Shown here piece after piece: positions 10,138 to 19,168 of a DNA stretch of 64,000 nucleotides. The stretch is from JAAFHB01 sp963675995 (GTDB lineage: Bacteria; Bacteroidota; Bacteroidia; Bacteroidales; Prolixibacteraceae). A program made the translations under genes and the position numbers. Position 1 is the first letter of the stretch; each line of letters begins with the position of its first letter. The stretch is taken from assembly GCA_963675995.2 (NCBI GenBank), contig CAXXIY010000002.1, forward strand, positions 2,170,001-2,234,000, in the 5' to 3' direction. Under the pieces are notes generated by a model. The model saw only the letters and a program-made list of their open reading frames with translations. It searched no databases and was not told the origin of the DNA.

Positions 10138-10404
10138 TTTAAGTGGTATGTAATTTATCGTCGCAATTATTTGTGCTTTATTTTGGCATTCCTGACCTCC
10201 GCTGACCCTCTTCCAAAGGGGGGGAACTGAGGGGAAAAGAGCAGAAGTTGTTCATAAATCGGAGCAGAAGTCTCTCCCTGTGTAGATTTTGAGGGGACTC
10301 AAATGCGGAATAAGATTTTTAATGAATTGCATTATATCATTCCAATTAATTACATTCATCCTGTTCATGAATAACAGATTTTCCAGGGAAATTATTTGTT
10401 CCAA

Positions 10405-11085
10405 CTACTCGTTTTCAAGCAGATCAGGTCTGATCTTTTTAGTTCTTTCGTAGGCTTGTTCATGTTTCCAGTCGTCGATCAGCTGATCATTACCGGAGAG
10501 GAGGATTTCCGGAACGCGCCAACCTTTATATTCAGCGGGTCGGGTATAGACCGGAGGGGTAAGTAATCCATCCTGGAAAGAGTCTGTAAGTGCTGACGTT
10601 TCATCGGATAAAACTCCGGGGATCAATCTGACGATGGCATCCGAAACGATGGCTGCTGCCAATTCACCTCCGGTGAGTACATAATCGCCTATGGATAACT
10701 CAAGGGTTACAAGGTTGTCGCGAACACGCTGATCGACACCTTTATAATGACCACAAAGGAGGATGATATTTTTTTTAAGCGATAACTGGTTCGCATCACG
10801 TTGGGTAAATTGACGGGCATCGGGAGTCAGAAAAATAACTTCATCATAGTCACGCTGACTTTTAAGATCACAAATCGCCCGGTCGATAGGTCCTACGGCC
10901 ATTACCATTCCGGCCCCTTTGCTAAATGCATAATCATCCACCCGTTTATGCTTATCCTCCGACCAATCCCTGATATTATGGATAAAGATCTCAGCCAATC
11001 CTTTATCTTTTGCCCTTTTTAGAATAGAATAGTTAAACGGACTCTCCAGCAATTCCGGAACGACAGTAAGAATATCAATACGCAT
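10405..11085 (-). CDS. trmD: tRNA (guanine37-N1)-methyltransferase
   Basis: A 226-residue SPOUT-fold enzyme that methylates N1 of G37, next to the anticodon, and so prevents +1 frameshifting. Visible signatures are MRIDILTVVPEL at the N-terminus, LLCGHYKGVDQRV and the deep-knot SAM-binding loop IGDYVLTGGELAA. The C-terminal segment with LLSGNDQLIDDWK is also typical. The length is normal. In many bacteria trmD sits with rpsP, rimM and rplS; here it stands alone between the nuclease gene and hsp20. Confidence 0.97.
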   Translation of the reverse strand: MRIDILTVVPELLESPFNYSILKRAKDKGLAEIFIHNIRDWSEDKHKRVDDYAFSKGAGMVMAVGPIDRAICDLKSQRDYDEVIFLTPDARQFTQRDANQLSLKKNIILLCGHYKGVDQRVRDNLVTLELSIGDYVLTGGELAAAIVSDAIVRLIPGVLSDETSALTDSFQDGLLTPPVYTRPAEYKGWRVPEILLSGNDQLIDDWKHEQAYERTKKIRPDLLENE

Positions 11086-11179
11086 GATTTATTTTTTTGT
11101 AAAAGTACCAATCCCGATTGATCTTCACAATTGGATGTAGCAATTTATCCGGTTTAAAGTCTCCACAAGTGTTGAAGCA

Positions 11180-11191
11180 TGCCATTATGGC
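11180..11191. promoter_or_regulatory. Palindromic site 1 upstream of hsp20
   Basis: TGCCATTATGGC contains the perfect 11-bp palindrome GCCAT-T-ATGGC. It is paired with a similar site 31 bp downstream (centre to centre, close to three helical turns). The arrangement suggests a dimeric activator or repressor binding one face of the DNA. Confidence 0.5.
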
Positions 11192-11210
11192 TTGTTGTTT
11201 TGTTGGAAAA

Positions 11211-11222
11211 TGCCATAATGAC
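11211..11222. promoter_or_regulatory. Palindromic site 2 upstream of hsp20
   Basis: TGCCATAATGAC. Its reverse complement, GTCATTATGGCA, matches site 1 at all but one base of the palindrome. It lies 35 bp before the sigma-54-like -24 element. Confidence 0.5.
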
Positions 11223-11256
11223 CTGTTTTTTGGTTAAAACTGAATAATTATTGAAT

Positions 11257-11272
11257 TGGTACATCAATTGAA
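11257..11272 (+). promoter_or_regulatory. Sigma-54-like promoter of hsp20
   Basis: TGGTAC-N5-TTGAA aligns with the RpoN consensus TGGCAC-N5-TTGCW with exact spacing. It has T for C in the -24 box and A for C in the -12 box. No vegetative TAnnTTTG box is visible in the gap, which supports dedicated control. The predicted leader is about 50 nt. This is a pattern match only. Confidence 0.4.
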
Positions 11273-11331
11273 GAGTTAGGTTCAGATTACAAAAAGAAAT
11301 TTAAATGTTAAACCATTAAAACAAAAATGTT

Positions 11332-11757
11332 ATGAATATTGTGAGATTTTCAAAGCCGTTAGTTTACAATGCCTGTGCAGACCGTACTTTTAATCAGTTA
11401 TTCCGTGATGTGGAAAGGGAAAATTTTTATCCACTTCCATCTGCCAACGTTTCAGAGGGTAAAGAGAGCTTTAAAATTGAGCTCGCCGTTCCCGGATATA
11501 CCAAAGAGCAGATAGGTATTCAATTTCAGGATAATCTTCTTGTTGTAAAAGGGAGTGTTGAAGTGGAATCAAGTGAAGATGAGAAATATCTGACAAGGGA
11601 ATTTGGGTTAAAAAGCTTTATCAGGCGCTTTTCAATTCCGAAAACAGTGGATACTGACCTGATCAGTGCAGCATTCTCAAACGGCATTTTATCGATTACT
11701 ATTCCGAAAAAGGAGGAGATTAAAGAAAAGGAACCAAAAGATATTGTCATCAATTAA
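11332..11757 (+). CDS. Small heat shock protein, Hsp20/alpha-crystallin family
   Basis: A 141-residue ATP-independent holdase that binds unfolding proteins and oligomerises. The alpha-crystallin domain spans about residues 35-130: it opens with PSANVSEGKESFKIELAVPGY, cut here by the family's usual Leu/Val core, and closes with the G-x-L motif in SNGILSITIPKK. The C-terminal tail is short and lysine/glutamate rich. A TTAAACC-rich leader with no ribosome-binding site precedes the ATG. Upstream lie paired palindromes and a sigma-54-like promoter, and a hairpin follows the gene, so it appears to be a single-gene stress unit. Confidence 0.95.
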   Translation: MNIVRFSKPLVYNACADRTFNQLFRDVERENFYPLPSANVSEGKESFKIELAVPGYTKEQIGIQFQDNLLVVKGSVEVESSEDEKYLTREFGLKSFIRRFSIPKTVDTDLISAAFSNGILSITIPKKEEIKEKEPKDIVIN

Positions 11758-11786
11758 ATTTTTATAGTATTAGTAAACAGTATGTT

Positions 11787-11818
11787 ATGGGGCTGGCAAA
11801 TAATTTTTGCAGCCCCAT
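11787..11818 (+). terminator. Hairpin after hsp20
   Basis: ATGGGGCTG (11787-11795) pairs with CAGCCCCAT (11810-11818), and the loop contains a further short A/T pairing. It lies 30 bp after the hsp20 stop. The following ACTTATTT is a weak T-tract. Confidence 0.6.
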
Positions 11819-11935
11819 ACTTATTTGGATCGAAAATATGTTTTCGAATTAGTTGAGTATTAGCTTGTAAATATCTATTTTCGTGAAAAATAATATTGTA
11901 TACATCCTGGCTTAATCGCCGTAACGAAATTGCAG

Positions 11936-14086
11936 ATGGAATCTAATGAATTGAAAAAAAGCGAAACTTCCGAAGAGACTGAGTTTCTTACTAATGTTAA
12001 AAATGATGTTGAGTTAGTTATTGCCGGTCAGACACAAGACCCTGAATCTGACAAAGAGCCCGATGTTTTATCGGATGAGACTCCGGATCAGGTCTCTCCG
12101 TCTGAAGCAGAGGAAATAGTAGAAGAGTTGCAGGAAGCAACCTCAGAACCGGTGTTGGAGGTTGAAGTTCCGGAAAATGATATTGCGGTGACTGAATCAT
12201 CGATTAATCTGGATACGATACCCCAACCTCTTGTGGAAGTTGCAGAAACGGCTGAAACCACTTTAATAGATCAGATTGTTCAGGTTCAGATTGATTCTGA
12301 TGACGATGATGATCTTTTCAGCGACCGCGAGCCCGATATCCATGCAATTCCAGTTCATGATTACTCCTCGTACAGCAAGGTTCAATTAGTCAATACTTTA
12401 AGGAAAATATTATCTGAAGGGAGTGTTGACGAAATCAGACCCCATGCCGAGGCTATTAAAGGGTGTTTTTATAAGATACGAAATAGTGAAATTCTTGAGC
12501 AGAAATCAGCCTTTACAGCTGAAGGAAATGATGAGGAATTATTTGAACCTCAGGATGATCCATTTGAATCAGAGTTAAAAGATCTTCTGCGCGAATACAA
12601 AAATCTTCGCGCAGAACTGAATAAAAAGCAGGAGGCAGTAAAGGAAGAGAATTACTATAAAAAGCTTGCAATTATCGAGGAGATCAAATCCTTAATAAAC
12701 AGTGAGGAGTCGATTAACGTGACTTTTCAGGAGTTTAATAATCTTCAGGACAAGTGGAAGGGGATTGGACAGGTTCCTCAGACTAAGGTCAAGGATTTAT
12801 GGGAAAATTACCATTACAATGTTGAACTGTTTTATGATTTTGTGAAGATTAACCGCGAATTGCGTGATTTGGATCTACGCAGGAACATGGATGAAAAAAC
12901 CAAGCTTTGTTTGAAAGCTGAAGAACTGGCTTCAATTTCTGATTCTGAAGCATTATCAACTTTCAGGGAATTACAGAAACTTCATGAGTCATGGCGGGAG
13001 ATTGGCCCTGTACCACGTGAGAGTAAACAAGAGCTATGGGAACGTTTTAAAGGTGCTACAACCTTAATTAATAAACGTTATCAGCAGTTCTTTGAACAGG
13101 AGCGAACTTCACAGAAGGAGCAATTGCAAAAGAAAGTTGAGTTATGTGAATTAGCTGAACAATATTGCGGATTTACTTCGGATAACCCACGCGAATGGAA
13201 TGATATTACAGAAAAGGTGATTGCTTTGCAGGAAGCGTGGAAAAATTCAGGATTTGGACCACGTAAGGAGAATGCAAAAGTATGGGAACGTTTCAGGGCT
13301 GCAAATGATGCCTTTTTCCAGAATAAACGCAATTTTTGGAATAAAAGTAAAGATCAGCTGAATAAAAATCTGTCGCAGAAACTCGAAATATGCGAACAGG
13401 CTGAAAAGCTGAAGGATTCGGATGACTGGAAAGCGACATCAGATAAACTCATTGCCCTTCAGAAAAGGTGGAAAGAGGTAGGTCCTGTACCACGCAAACA
13501 ATCGGAACTGATCTGGAAGAAATTTCGAAGTGCCTGTGATGAATTCTTTAATCGTAAAACCACCCATTTTTCTGGTGTTTCGGGTGATCAGGATGAGAAT
13601 TATAAGGCTAAAAAAGCATTAGTGGCTGAGATCGAAAACTTTAAGGTAACTGGTAATCCCAAAGAGGATATTGAGGTTCTGAAGAAATTTCAGGAGCGGT
13701 GGTCAGAGATTGGTTTTGTACCCTTCAAAAAGAAAGAGGAGTTACAAACGCGCTACCATAGTTTGATAGATGGCCTTTTTGATCAACTCAAATTGGATGA
13801 TCAGGATATGGGACTCTACAAATTCAAGAGTAAAATAGAACATCTGGCTTCACAGCCACGTGGATGGTCGAAGATTAATATGGAACGCGACCGACTGGCG
13901 CAACATCTTAAACAGCTTGAAAGCGATATCAATACATTAGCCAATAACGTAGGTTTCTTTGGCTCTAGTAAGGGTGCCCAATCACTGATACAAGGGGTGA
14001 ATGCGCAGATGGAGAAGATTAAAATTCAGATTGATTATTACAAGGAGAAACTGAGAATTATCGATTCGCAGGAAGAGATCGACTAA
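11936..14086 (+). CDS. DUF349 repeat protein
   Basis: A 716-residue, highly acidic and coiled-coil-rich cytoplasmic protein of unknown function. Residues about 1-130 are low-complexity Glu/Asp/Val/Pro sequence. The rest contains five DUF349 units recognisable by a W-x-x-x-G-x-x-P core: WKGIGQVP, WREIGPVP, WKNSGFGP, WKEVGPVP and WSEIGFVP, each preceded by a helical segment. The C-terminus is predicted helical. I chose the ATG at 11936; an in-frame TTG six bases upstream is the only reason for a longer call. Proteins of this kind are common in Bacteroidota, and the sequence shows no enzymatic motif. It is followed by a strong terminator. Confidence 0.9.
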   Translation: MESNELKKSETSEETEFLTNVKNDVELVIAGQTQDPESDKEPDVLSDETPDQVSPSEAEEIVEELQEATSEPVLEVEVPENDIAVTESSINLDTIPQPLVEVAETAETTLIDQIVQVQIDSDDDDDLFSDREPDIHAIPVHDYSSYSKVQLVNTLRKILSEGSVDEIRPHAEAIKGCFYKIRNSEILEQKSAFTAEGNDEELFEPQDDPFESELKDLLREYKNLRAELNKKQEAVKEENYYKKLAIIEEIKSLINSEESINVTFQEFNNLQDKWKGIGQVPQTKVKDLWENYHYNVELFYDFVKINRELRDLDLRRNMDEKTKLCLKAEELASISDSEALSTFRELQKLHESWREIGPVPRESKQELWERFKGATTLINKRYQQFFEQERTSQKEQLQKKVELCELAEQYCGFTSDNPREWNDITEKVIALQEAWKNSGFGPRKENAKVWERFRAANDAFFQNKRNFWNKSKDQLNKNLSQKLEICEQAEKLKDSDDWKATSDKLIALQKRWKEVGPVPRKQSELIWKKFRSACDEFFNRKTTHFSGVSGDQDENYKAKKALVAEIENFKVTGNPKEDIEVLKKFQERWSEIGFVPFKKKEELQTRYHSLIDGLFDQLKLDDQDMGLYKFKSKIEHLASQPRGWSKINMERDRLAQHLKQLESDINTLANNVGFFGSSKGAQSLIQGVNAQMEKIKIQIDYYKEKLRIIDSQEEID

Positions 14087-14103
14087 TTTTATTATCATCT
14101 ATA

Positions 14104-14136
14104 AAAACCCGTTCCGGTCAGCTGGAACGGGTTTTT
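14104..14136 (+). terminator. Terminator after the DUF349 gene
   Basis: A perfect 12-bp stem, AAAACCCGTTCC (14104-14115) with GGAACGGGTTTT, followed by further T. It lies 18 bp after the stop codon. Confidence 0.9.
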
Positions 14137-14194
14137 CATTACGATACTGAACTGAAATTTAATCTAAACATACAAGGTTTACGATAATTATTAG

Positions 14195-14202
14195 TTACTT
14201 TG
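14195..14202 (+). promoter_or_regulatory. Possible -7 box of pyrG-yidC
   Basis: TTACTTTG differs from TAnnTTTG at one position and is followed by C, as is common in this phylum. It lies 33 bp before the pyrG start, and no clear -33 element is visible. Confidence 0.3.
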
Positions 14203-14234
14203 CAGACTTTTAGAATGGACAAAAAATTATAAAC

Positions 14235-15842
14235 GTGGCCACAACGAAGTATATATTTGTAACCGGCGGTGTGACCTCTTCTCTCGGTAAGGGAATTATT
14301 GCTTCATCCCTTGCGAAGTTGCTTCAGGCAAGAGGATACAAGGTGACAATTCAAAAACTGGATCCATATATCAATGTAGATCCGGGAACGCTAAATCCCT
14401 ATGAACATGGCGAATGTTATGTTACTGAGGATGGCGCCGAAACAGATCTCGATCTGGGACACTACGAGCGATTTCTTAACTCTCCTACCTCACAGGCGAA
14501 TAATGTGACTACCGGCAGAATCTATCAGTCGGTGATCAATAAGGAGCGGCGGGGTGATTATCTGGGAAAAACGGTCCAGATTATCCCACATATAACCGAT
14601 GAGATTAAAAAATATGTCAAGTATCTTGGTTCAAAGAAGAAATTTGATGTCGTCATTTCTGAAATCGGTGGTACGGTGGGGGATATCGAATCGTTACCTT
14701 ATATTGAAGCGGTGAGGCAACTAAAATGGGAGATGGGGAGTGATGCCCTGTTTATCCATCTGACGCTGGTTCCTTACCTTCAGGCTTCAGGAGAACTTAA
14801 AACCAAGCCAACCCAACATTCGGTAAAAGCATTACTCGAAAATGGAGTTCAGCCCGACGTGCTTGTTTTACGGACCGAACATGCCCTCTCTCCCGGATTA
14901 AAAGAGAAAGTGGCACTGTTTTGTAATGTGAATAAAGATGCTGTTATTGAATCGATTGATGTTTCGACGATTTATGAGGTTCCCATAAAAATGAGGGAAG
15001 AAAAACTGGATGAAATCGTCGTTAAGAAGTTAGGTCTTCCCCTGGGTATACCACCGGATCTTCAGGACTGGAACGATTTTCTGACCAGGTATAAAAATCC
15101 CACGAAAGAGGTGAAAATAGCGCTTGTCGGGAAATATGTAGAACTTCATGATGCTTATAAGTCGATTTGTGAAGCATTGATTCATTCCGGTGCGGCCAAT
15201 GTGTGCAGGGTTAAGATAGAGTGGATACATTCTGAGAGAATCAATGAAGAGAACATTGAAAGGAAGCTAAAAGGATGTTCCGGGATCATCATTGCCCCTG
15301 GATTTGGGCATCGCGGCATTGACGGAAAAATTGTTGCCGCAAAATATGCCCGAATAAATAAGGTTCCATTTTTGGGAATTTGTCTTGGAATGCAGATCGC
15401 TGTTATCGAGTTTGCCCGCAACGTGTTGAACTTGTGTGATGCCGATTCGACCGAGATGAATACAGGAACCAAATATCCGGTCATCGACCTTATGGAAGAG
15501 CAGAAAGAGATCACCGATAAGGGGGGAACTATGCGTTTGGGAGCCTATAGCTGTCATCTTAAGCGAGATTCCAAAGCCTATGTCGCTTATGGAAAATCCA
15601 AGATTACAGAACGTCATCGACATCGTTATGAGTTTAATGATGCTTATCTGAAAAAATTCGAGGATGCCGGGATGAAGGCTGTGGGTATAAATCCTGAAAC
15701 CAAGTTGGTTGAAGTGATTGAAATTCCTGACCATCCATGGTTTATTGGCGTCCAGTTTCATCCTGAATACAGCAGTACTGTTTTGCAACCTCACCCATTA
15801 TTTGTAGCTTTTATTAAGGCGGCTCTCGATAATTCAAAATAA
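14235..15842 (+). CDS. pyrG: CTP synthase
   Basis: A 535-residue enzyme that aminates UTP to CTP using glutamine and ATP. The N-terminal synthetase domain begins KYIFVTGGVTSSLGKGI (P-loop) and contains the substrate loop with DPYINVDPGTLNPYEHGE. The C-terminal class I glutamine amidotransferase domain has the nucleophile Cys383 in FLGICLGMQ and the His/Glu pair in FHPEY. The start is GTG at 14235, which begins exactly at the conserved N-terminus. yidC follows after 22 bp, so the two are probably cotranscribed. Confidence 0.98.
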   Translation: MATTKYIFVTGGVTSSLGKGIIASSLAKLLQARGYKVTIQKLDPYINVDPGTLNPYEHGECYVTEDGAETDLDLGHYERFLNSPTSQANNVTTGRIYQSVINKERRGDYLGKTVQIIPHITDEIKKYVKYLGSKKKFDVVISEIGGTVGDIESLPYIEAVRQLKWEMGSDALFIHLTLVPYLQASGELKTKPTQHSVKALLENGVQPDVLVLRTEHALSPGLKEKVALFCNVNKDAVIESIDVSTIYEVPIKMREEKLDEIVVKKLGLPLGIPPDLQDWNDFLTRYKNPTKEVKIALVGKYVELHDAYKSICEALIHSGAANVCRVKIEWIHSERINEENIERKLKGCSGIIIAPGFGHRGIDGKIVAAKYARINKVPFLGICLGMQIAVIEFARNVLNLCDADSTEMNTGTKYPVIDLMEEQKEITDKGGTMRLGAYSCHLKRDSKAYVAYGKSKITERHRHRYEFNDAYLKKFEDAGMKAVGINPETKLVEVIEIPDHPWFIGVQFHPEYSSTVLQPHPLFVAFIKAALDNSK

Positions 15843-15864
15843 AAAAATACGATTATTACTTTTT

Positions 15865-17808
15865 ATGGATAAAAATACGATTACAGGCCTTGCCCTGATT
15901 TTTGTGATTCTGATAACCTTCAGTTATTTAAATAAACCGTCGCAACGTGAAATTGAGGCGCAAAAACGGCAAAGCGATTCAATCGTTCAGGTTGAAGAGG
16001 CCCGGAAAGCGATGCAGGCGGAGACGGAAGCTAAAACTTTAAAAGCAAATCTTGCCGCAAAAGTAACCGGTTCCTCTGCAGACACTTCAGTCATGTCGGG
16101 AGCGGAAAACGAACTTAAAAGCCTTTATGGTATATTCTCTGAGTCGGCTAAAGGGACCGAGCGTTTTATAACTATGGAGAATAATCTGATGAAAATCAGG
16201 GTTTCAACAAAAGGTGGAAAGATCTACTCAGTTGAATTGAAGGGATATAAAAGGTTTAACGGCGAACCTCTTGTCCTTTTTGAGGGAGATAAAAATCGAT
16301 TTGGACTGAATTTCTTTTCTCAAAATAAAAGCATTCAAACCGATCAGTTCTTTTTTAAGCCTTCAGTTACAGATACTATATTAAATGTCTCCGGTCCTGC
16401 GGTCTCAGTTGGAAAAGAGGGGCGTGAGAAATTTAATACGGATGGGAAGGAGGCATCCCAATCGCTTACCATGCGTCTTGATGCCGGTAATGGTGTGGCT
16501 GTGGAGTATACCTATACGCTCAGACACAACTCTTTTATGGTTGGATTCGATATTCACACAGCCGGTCTTAAAAAAGTGATGGGAGCCAACTCAAATTATA
16601 TCAATTTTGCCTGGGCAATGTCACTGCCTCGCCAGGAAAAGGTATCAAAATTTGGCGAAGACAATTATGCAACAAGCTATTTTAAGTATTACCAGGATGT
16701 GGTAGATAAAATTGCCCCTACAAAGTCTGAATCAAAGGCTTTGACAACCAAGGTTGAATGGGTAAGTTTTAAAACACTCTTCTTCTCGTCGGCGCTTATA
16801 GCTGACAAAGCTTTTATGAATGGTCAGGTAAGTACCAAGAAAAGAGACAAAGATCCCTCATTTGTTTCGGACATGACTGCCGATTTAACCATTCCCCTGG
16901 ATAATTCTGGGAGTGAAACCTTCCCTGCCAGGTTCTATTTCGGTCCCAATCAGTACAATACCCTCAAACAATACAAGATCAATCTGGAAGAAGAATTGTC
17001 ACTTGGATGGACAATTATTGGTTGGGTCAACAAATACATTATCATTCCTGCATTTGACTTTCTGAGAAGATATATCGGGAATTTTGGACTGATTATTTTG
17101 CTTTTAACGATCTATGTCAAGCTGATTATTGCCCCTTTTACCTATAAATCATACATCTCCCAGGCAAAAATGAGGTTATTAAAGCCTGAAATTGAAGAGA
17201 TTCAGAAAAAATTTGGCGATGATAAAAAAATGGAATCTCAACAAGCCGTAATGGCCTTGTACAAAAAAGCAGGAGTTAATCCGATGGGGGGGTGTTTACC
17301 CATGCTCTTCCAGATGCCAATTCTCATCTCGATGTTCTACTTTTTCCCGATCTCCATCGAGCTTAGGCAACAGAGTTTCCTTTGGGCGCACGACCTATCA
17401 TCATACGACTCAATTGTTACTCTTCCCTTCGAAATACCCTGGTACGGCAGTCACGTGAGTCTTTTCTGCTTGTTGATGACTATTACGAACATTTTATATG
17501 TGAAATACAACAACGAGATGAGTTCTGCCGGAACGCAACAAATGCCTGGTATGAAAACCATGATGTACATGATGCCTGTGATGTTTCTCTTTATTTTTAA
17601 CAGTTATGCCTCAGGTTTAAGTTTATACTACTTTTTATCTTTAGTCTTTACTTTTGTTCAGATGTGGATTTTCAAGAGACTGATTGATGAGGATGCTATT
17701 CATGCCCAATTGAAAGCCAAACAAAAGATGCCTGTTGTCAAATCAAAGTTTCAGTCCAGACTTGAGGAGATGGCTAAACAAAAGAATGTGCCTCAAAAGA
17801 GAAAGTAA
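15865..17808 (+). CDS. yidC: Membrane protein insertase YidC
   Basis: A 647-residue inner-membrane insertase that folds and inserts membrane proteins with or without SecYEG; ATP synthase a and c subunits are classic clients. TM1 is at residues about 6-22, followed by a large periplasmic P1 domain (about 65-370). The conserved Oxa1 core follows: YIGNFGLIILLLTIYVK, the cytoplasmic hairpin with KKAGVNPMGGCLPMLFQMP, and three further TM segments. The C-terminal tail is basic, suited to ribosome contact. It lies in an operon with pyrG. Confidence 0.97.
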   Translation: MDKNTITGLALIFVILITFSYLNKPSQREIEAQKRQSDSIVQVEEARKAMQAETEAKTLKANLAAKVTGSSADTSVMSGAENELKSLYGIFSESAKGTERFITMENNLMKIRVSTKGGKIYSVELKGYKRFNGEPLVLFEGDKNRFGLNFFSQNKSIQTDQFFFKPSVTDTILNVSGPAVSVGKEGREKFNTDGKEASQSLTMRLDAGNGVAVEYTYTLRHNSFMVGFDIHTAGLKKVMGANSNYINFAWAMSLPRQEKVSKFGEDNYATSYFKYYQDVVDKIAPTKSESKALTTKVEWVSFKTLFFSSALIADKAFMNGQVSTKKRDKDPSFVSDMTADLTIPLDNSGSETFPARFYFGPNQYNTLKQYKINLEEELSLGWTIIGWVNKYIIIPAFDFLRRYIGNFGLIILLLTIYVKLIIAPFTYKSYISQAKMRLLKPEIEEIQKKFGDDKKMESQQAVMALYKKAGVNPMGGCLPMLFQMPILISMFYFFPISIELRQQSFLWAHDLSSYDSIVTLPFEIPWYGSHVSLFCLLMTITNILYVKYNNEMSSAGTQQMPGMKTMMYMMPVMFLFIFNSYASGLSLYYFLSLVFTFVQMWIFKRLIDEDAIHAQLKAKQKMPVVKSKFQSRLEEMAKQKNVPQKRK

Positions 17809-17824
17809 AAAATTACAATACGTT

Positions 17825-17857
17825 AAAAAAGCTGCTCCCAAAAAGAGCAGCTTTTTT
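17825..17857. terminator. Bidirectional terminator between yidC and the DUF1848 gene
   Basis: AAAAAAGCTGCTC (17825-17837) pairs with GAGCAGCTTTTTT (17845-17857), giving a 13-bp stem with A- and T-runs on both sides. It serves the convergent genes on either strand. Confidence 0.9.
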
Positions 17858-17863
17858 GTGCAA

Positions 17864-18955
17864 TTATTTTTTTGTGAAGTGATCAGGGGGAACAGGGGGG
17901 ATTTCAAATGAAAGAATCCCCTCTGAACGGGAACCGGGTTCCATGTTGTTTATCTTAACAGCTGAAGGGGAACTGTTCGCATAGCAGTAAACGCATAAGT
18001 GGTTGCAGGTATTATAAGTCCCAATATCTTTGCTCACGATGCATCCACAAGCTTTACGCTGACCCTTGTCCTTGAGATTTGGCCTTTTGGTCGGTGTCTC
18101 ATCATTAAACAGGAGTTGATTTTTGGGTTTTAACCCCAGAAAATCGATCAGCATTCGATCATTCGGAAATAGTTTTGCAATCAGTTCATCATCAATACAC
18201 TTATTATGAACTATCTCATATTTTTCAAGATCGATATCTTCGGCACACGTTGCTATTTCAAAATCGGGATTAACTTTGGTCCAGCAACCAATTAATCTTT
18301 GAATTCCCTTTGCGAACACGATTTTCTGATCATAGGTAAACTCCGCCCGGTGAACATTGGAAGGATTATAAATGGGAGTTTCCCTGATCAGGTTGTGCTG
18401 TATGTTTCGGTACCGGAGGATATCTGCAAAACTAAACACGAGTTTATTGGTGTGGTTAACCAATTGATTGCCAATTTCAGATATTCGGTTCAGCAATTCT
18501 CTTATTGTAAGGTGGTCGGCTAATAACAACGGATCAAACCTCCAGATAACCCGCTCTCTTCCTATTAATTCAGAAAGCCGGATAAAAGTTTGAAGGCGCC
18601 TTTTTAATGATGGTAAATTGGGCTCAAAACCCTCTTTTTCGTAATTGTTAAGTGTAAATTGAAAATAGTAATTCAATCCACCCAAATCAAGAGTGGTAAG
18701 ATGTTCGATTAATGGTTCCGTGTTTTTAGTCCAAAAGACGATTAGCCGCGCATTCTGAAAGGAAATGTACTGCAAATTGGCGCGATTAAAGGGATTTACC
18801 CTGCAGAGATATCCCTTCGCGATCCTGTTAACCAACCACTCCGAATGGAATGCCGGAATATCGGTGGAGCGGCTGGCTGATATAATTAATGGGGCAATGG
18901 CAGTTTTGGTTTCGCCATTCTCGGTGTTCACTTCAACCTCTTCCCAGGTTTTCAT
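17864..18955 (-). CDS. DUF1848 family protein with C-terminal cysteine cluster
   Basis: A 363-residue protein of uncharacterised function. The N-terminal half contains SASRSTDIPAFHSEWLVNR and a barrel-like segment (LVFSFADILRY). Near the C-terminus, CNHLCVYCYAN gives Cys317, Cys321 and Cys324 with C-x3-C-x2-C spacing, which is the radical-SAM iron-sulfur signature. Two more cysteines (303 and 305) lie just upstream. In ordinary radical-SAM enzymes this triad is near the N-terminus, so a permuted fold is possible; this is an inference. It is a single gene. A 9-bp inverted repeat lies 8 bp upstream of its start. Confidence 0.85.
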   Translation of the reverse strand: MKTWEEVEVNTENGETKTAIAPLIISASRSTDIPAFHSEWLVNRIAKGYLCRVNPFNRANLQYISFQNARLIVFWTKNTEPLIEHLTTLDLGGLNYYFQFTLNNYEKEGFEPNLPSLKRRLQTFIRLSELIGRERVIWRFDPLLLADHLTIRELLNRISEIGNQLVNHTNKLVFSFADILRYRNIQHNLIRETPIYNPSNVHRAEFTYDQKIVFAKGIQRLIGCWTKVNPDFEIATCAEDIDLEKYEIVHNKCIDDELIAKLFPNDRMLIDFLGLKPKNQLLFNDETPTKRPNLKDKGQRKACGCIVSKDIGTYNTCNHLCVYCYANSSPSAVKINNMEPGSRSEGILSFEIPPVPPDHFTKK

Positions 18956-18962
18956 CGCATTG

Positions 18963-18990
18963 AATTCGTATTTAATTCCTTATACGAATT
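18963..18990. repeat. Operator-like inverted repeat before the DUF1848 gene
   Basis: AATTCGTAT (18963-18971) and ATACGAATT (18982-18990) are perfect inverted 9-mers separated by 10 bp. They lie 8 bp upstream of the minus-strand ATG at 18955, a position suited to repressor binding or to a small leader hairpin. Confidence 0.5.
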
Positions 18991-19095
18991 TACTCCAATT
19001 TGGGTTGGTTACTTCTAAATGGACAGTTCAATATCAACATTAAGCACCGGCCGGGTTTCGAGCTCCACCAGGGCTTAATAATTGGTATTTAATCG

Positions 19096-19103
19096 TATCT
19101 TTG
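19096..19103 (+). promoter_or_regulatory. -7 box of the RhlE-type helicase gene
   Basis: TATCTTTG is a perfect TAnnTTTG, followed by C. It lies 65 bp upstream of the ATG. No convincing -33 element is visible at the expected distance. Confidence 0.45.
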
Positions 19104-19168
19104 CCGGATATTTCATTAAAGCTGATCTTATTCATATTTTTAATAGGACAGTTCACTAAAAATTATTC

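Noticed and set aside
10138..10404. G- and C-rich patches near 10190-10300 that might be a remnant of a mobile element
   Set aside because: No open frame, terminal inverted repeats or target duplication could be seen; at most a degenerate intergenic repeat.
15267..15794. 175-codon open frame on the minus strand inside pyrG
   Set aside because: It is fully antisense to conserved CTP synthase sequence and its translation resembles no known protein.
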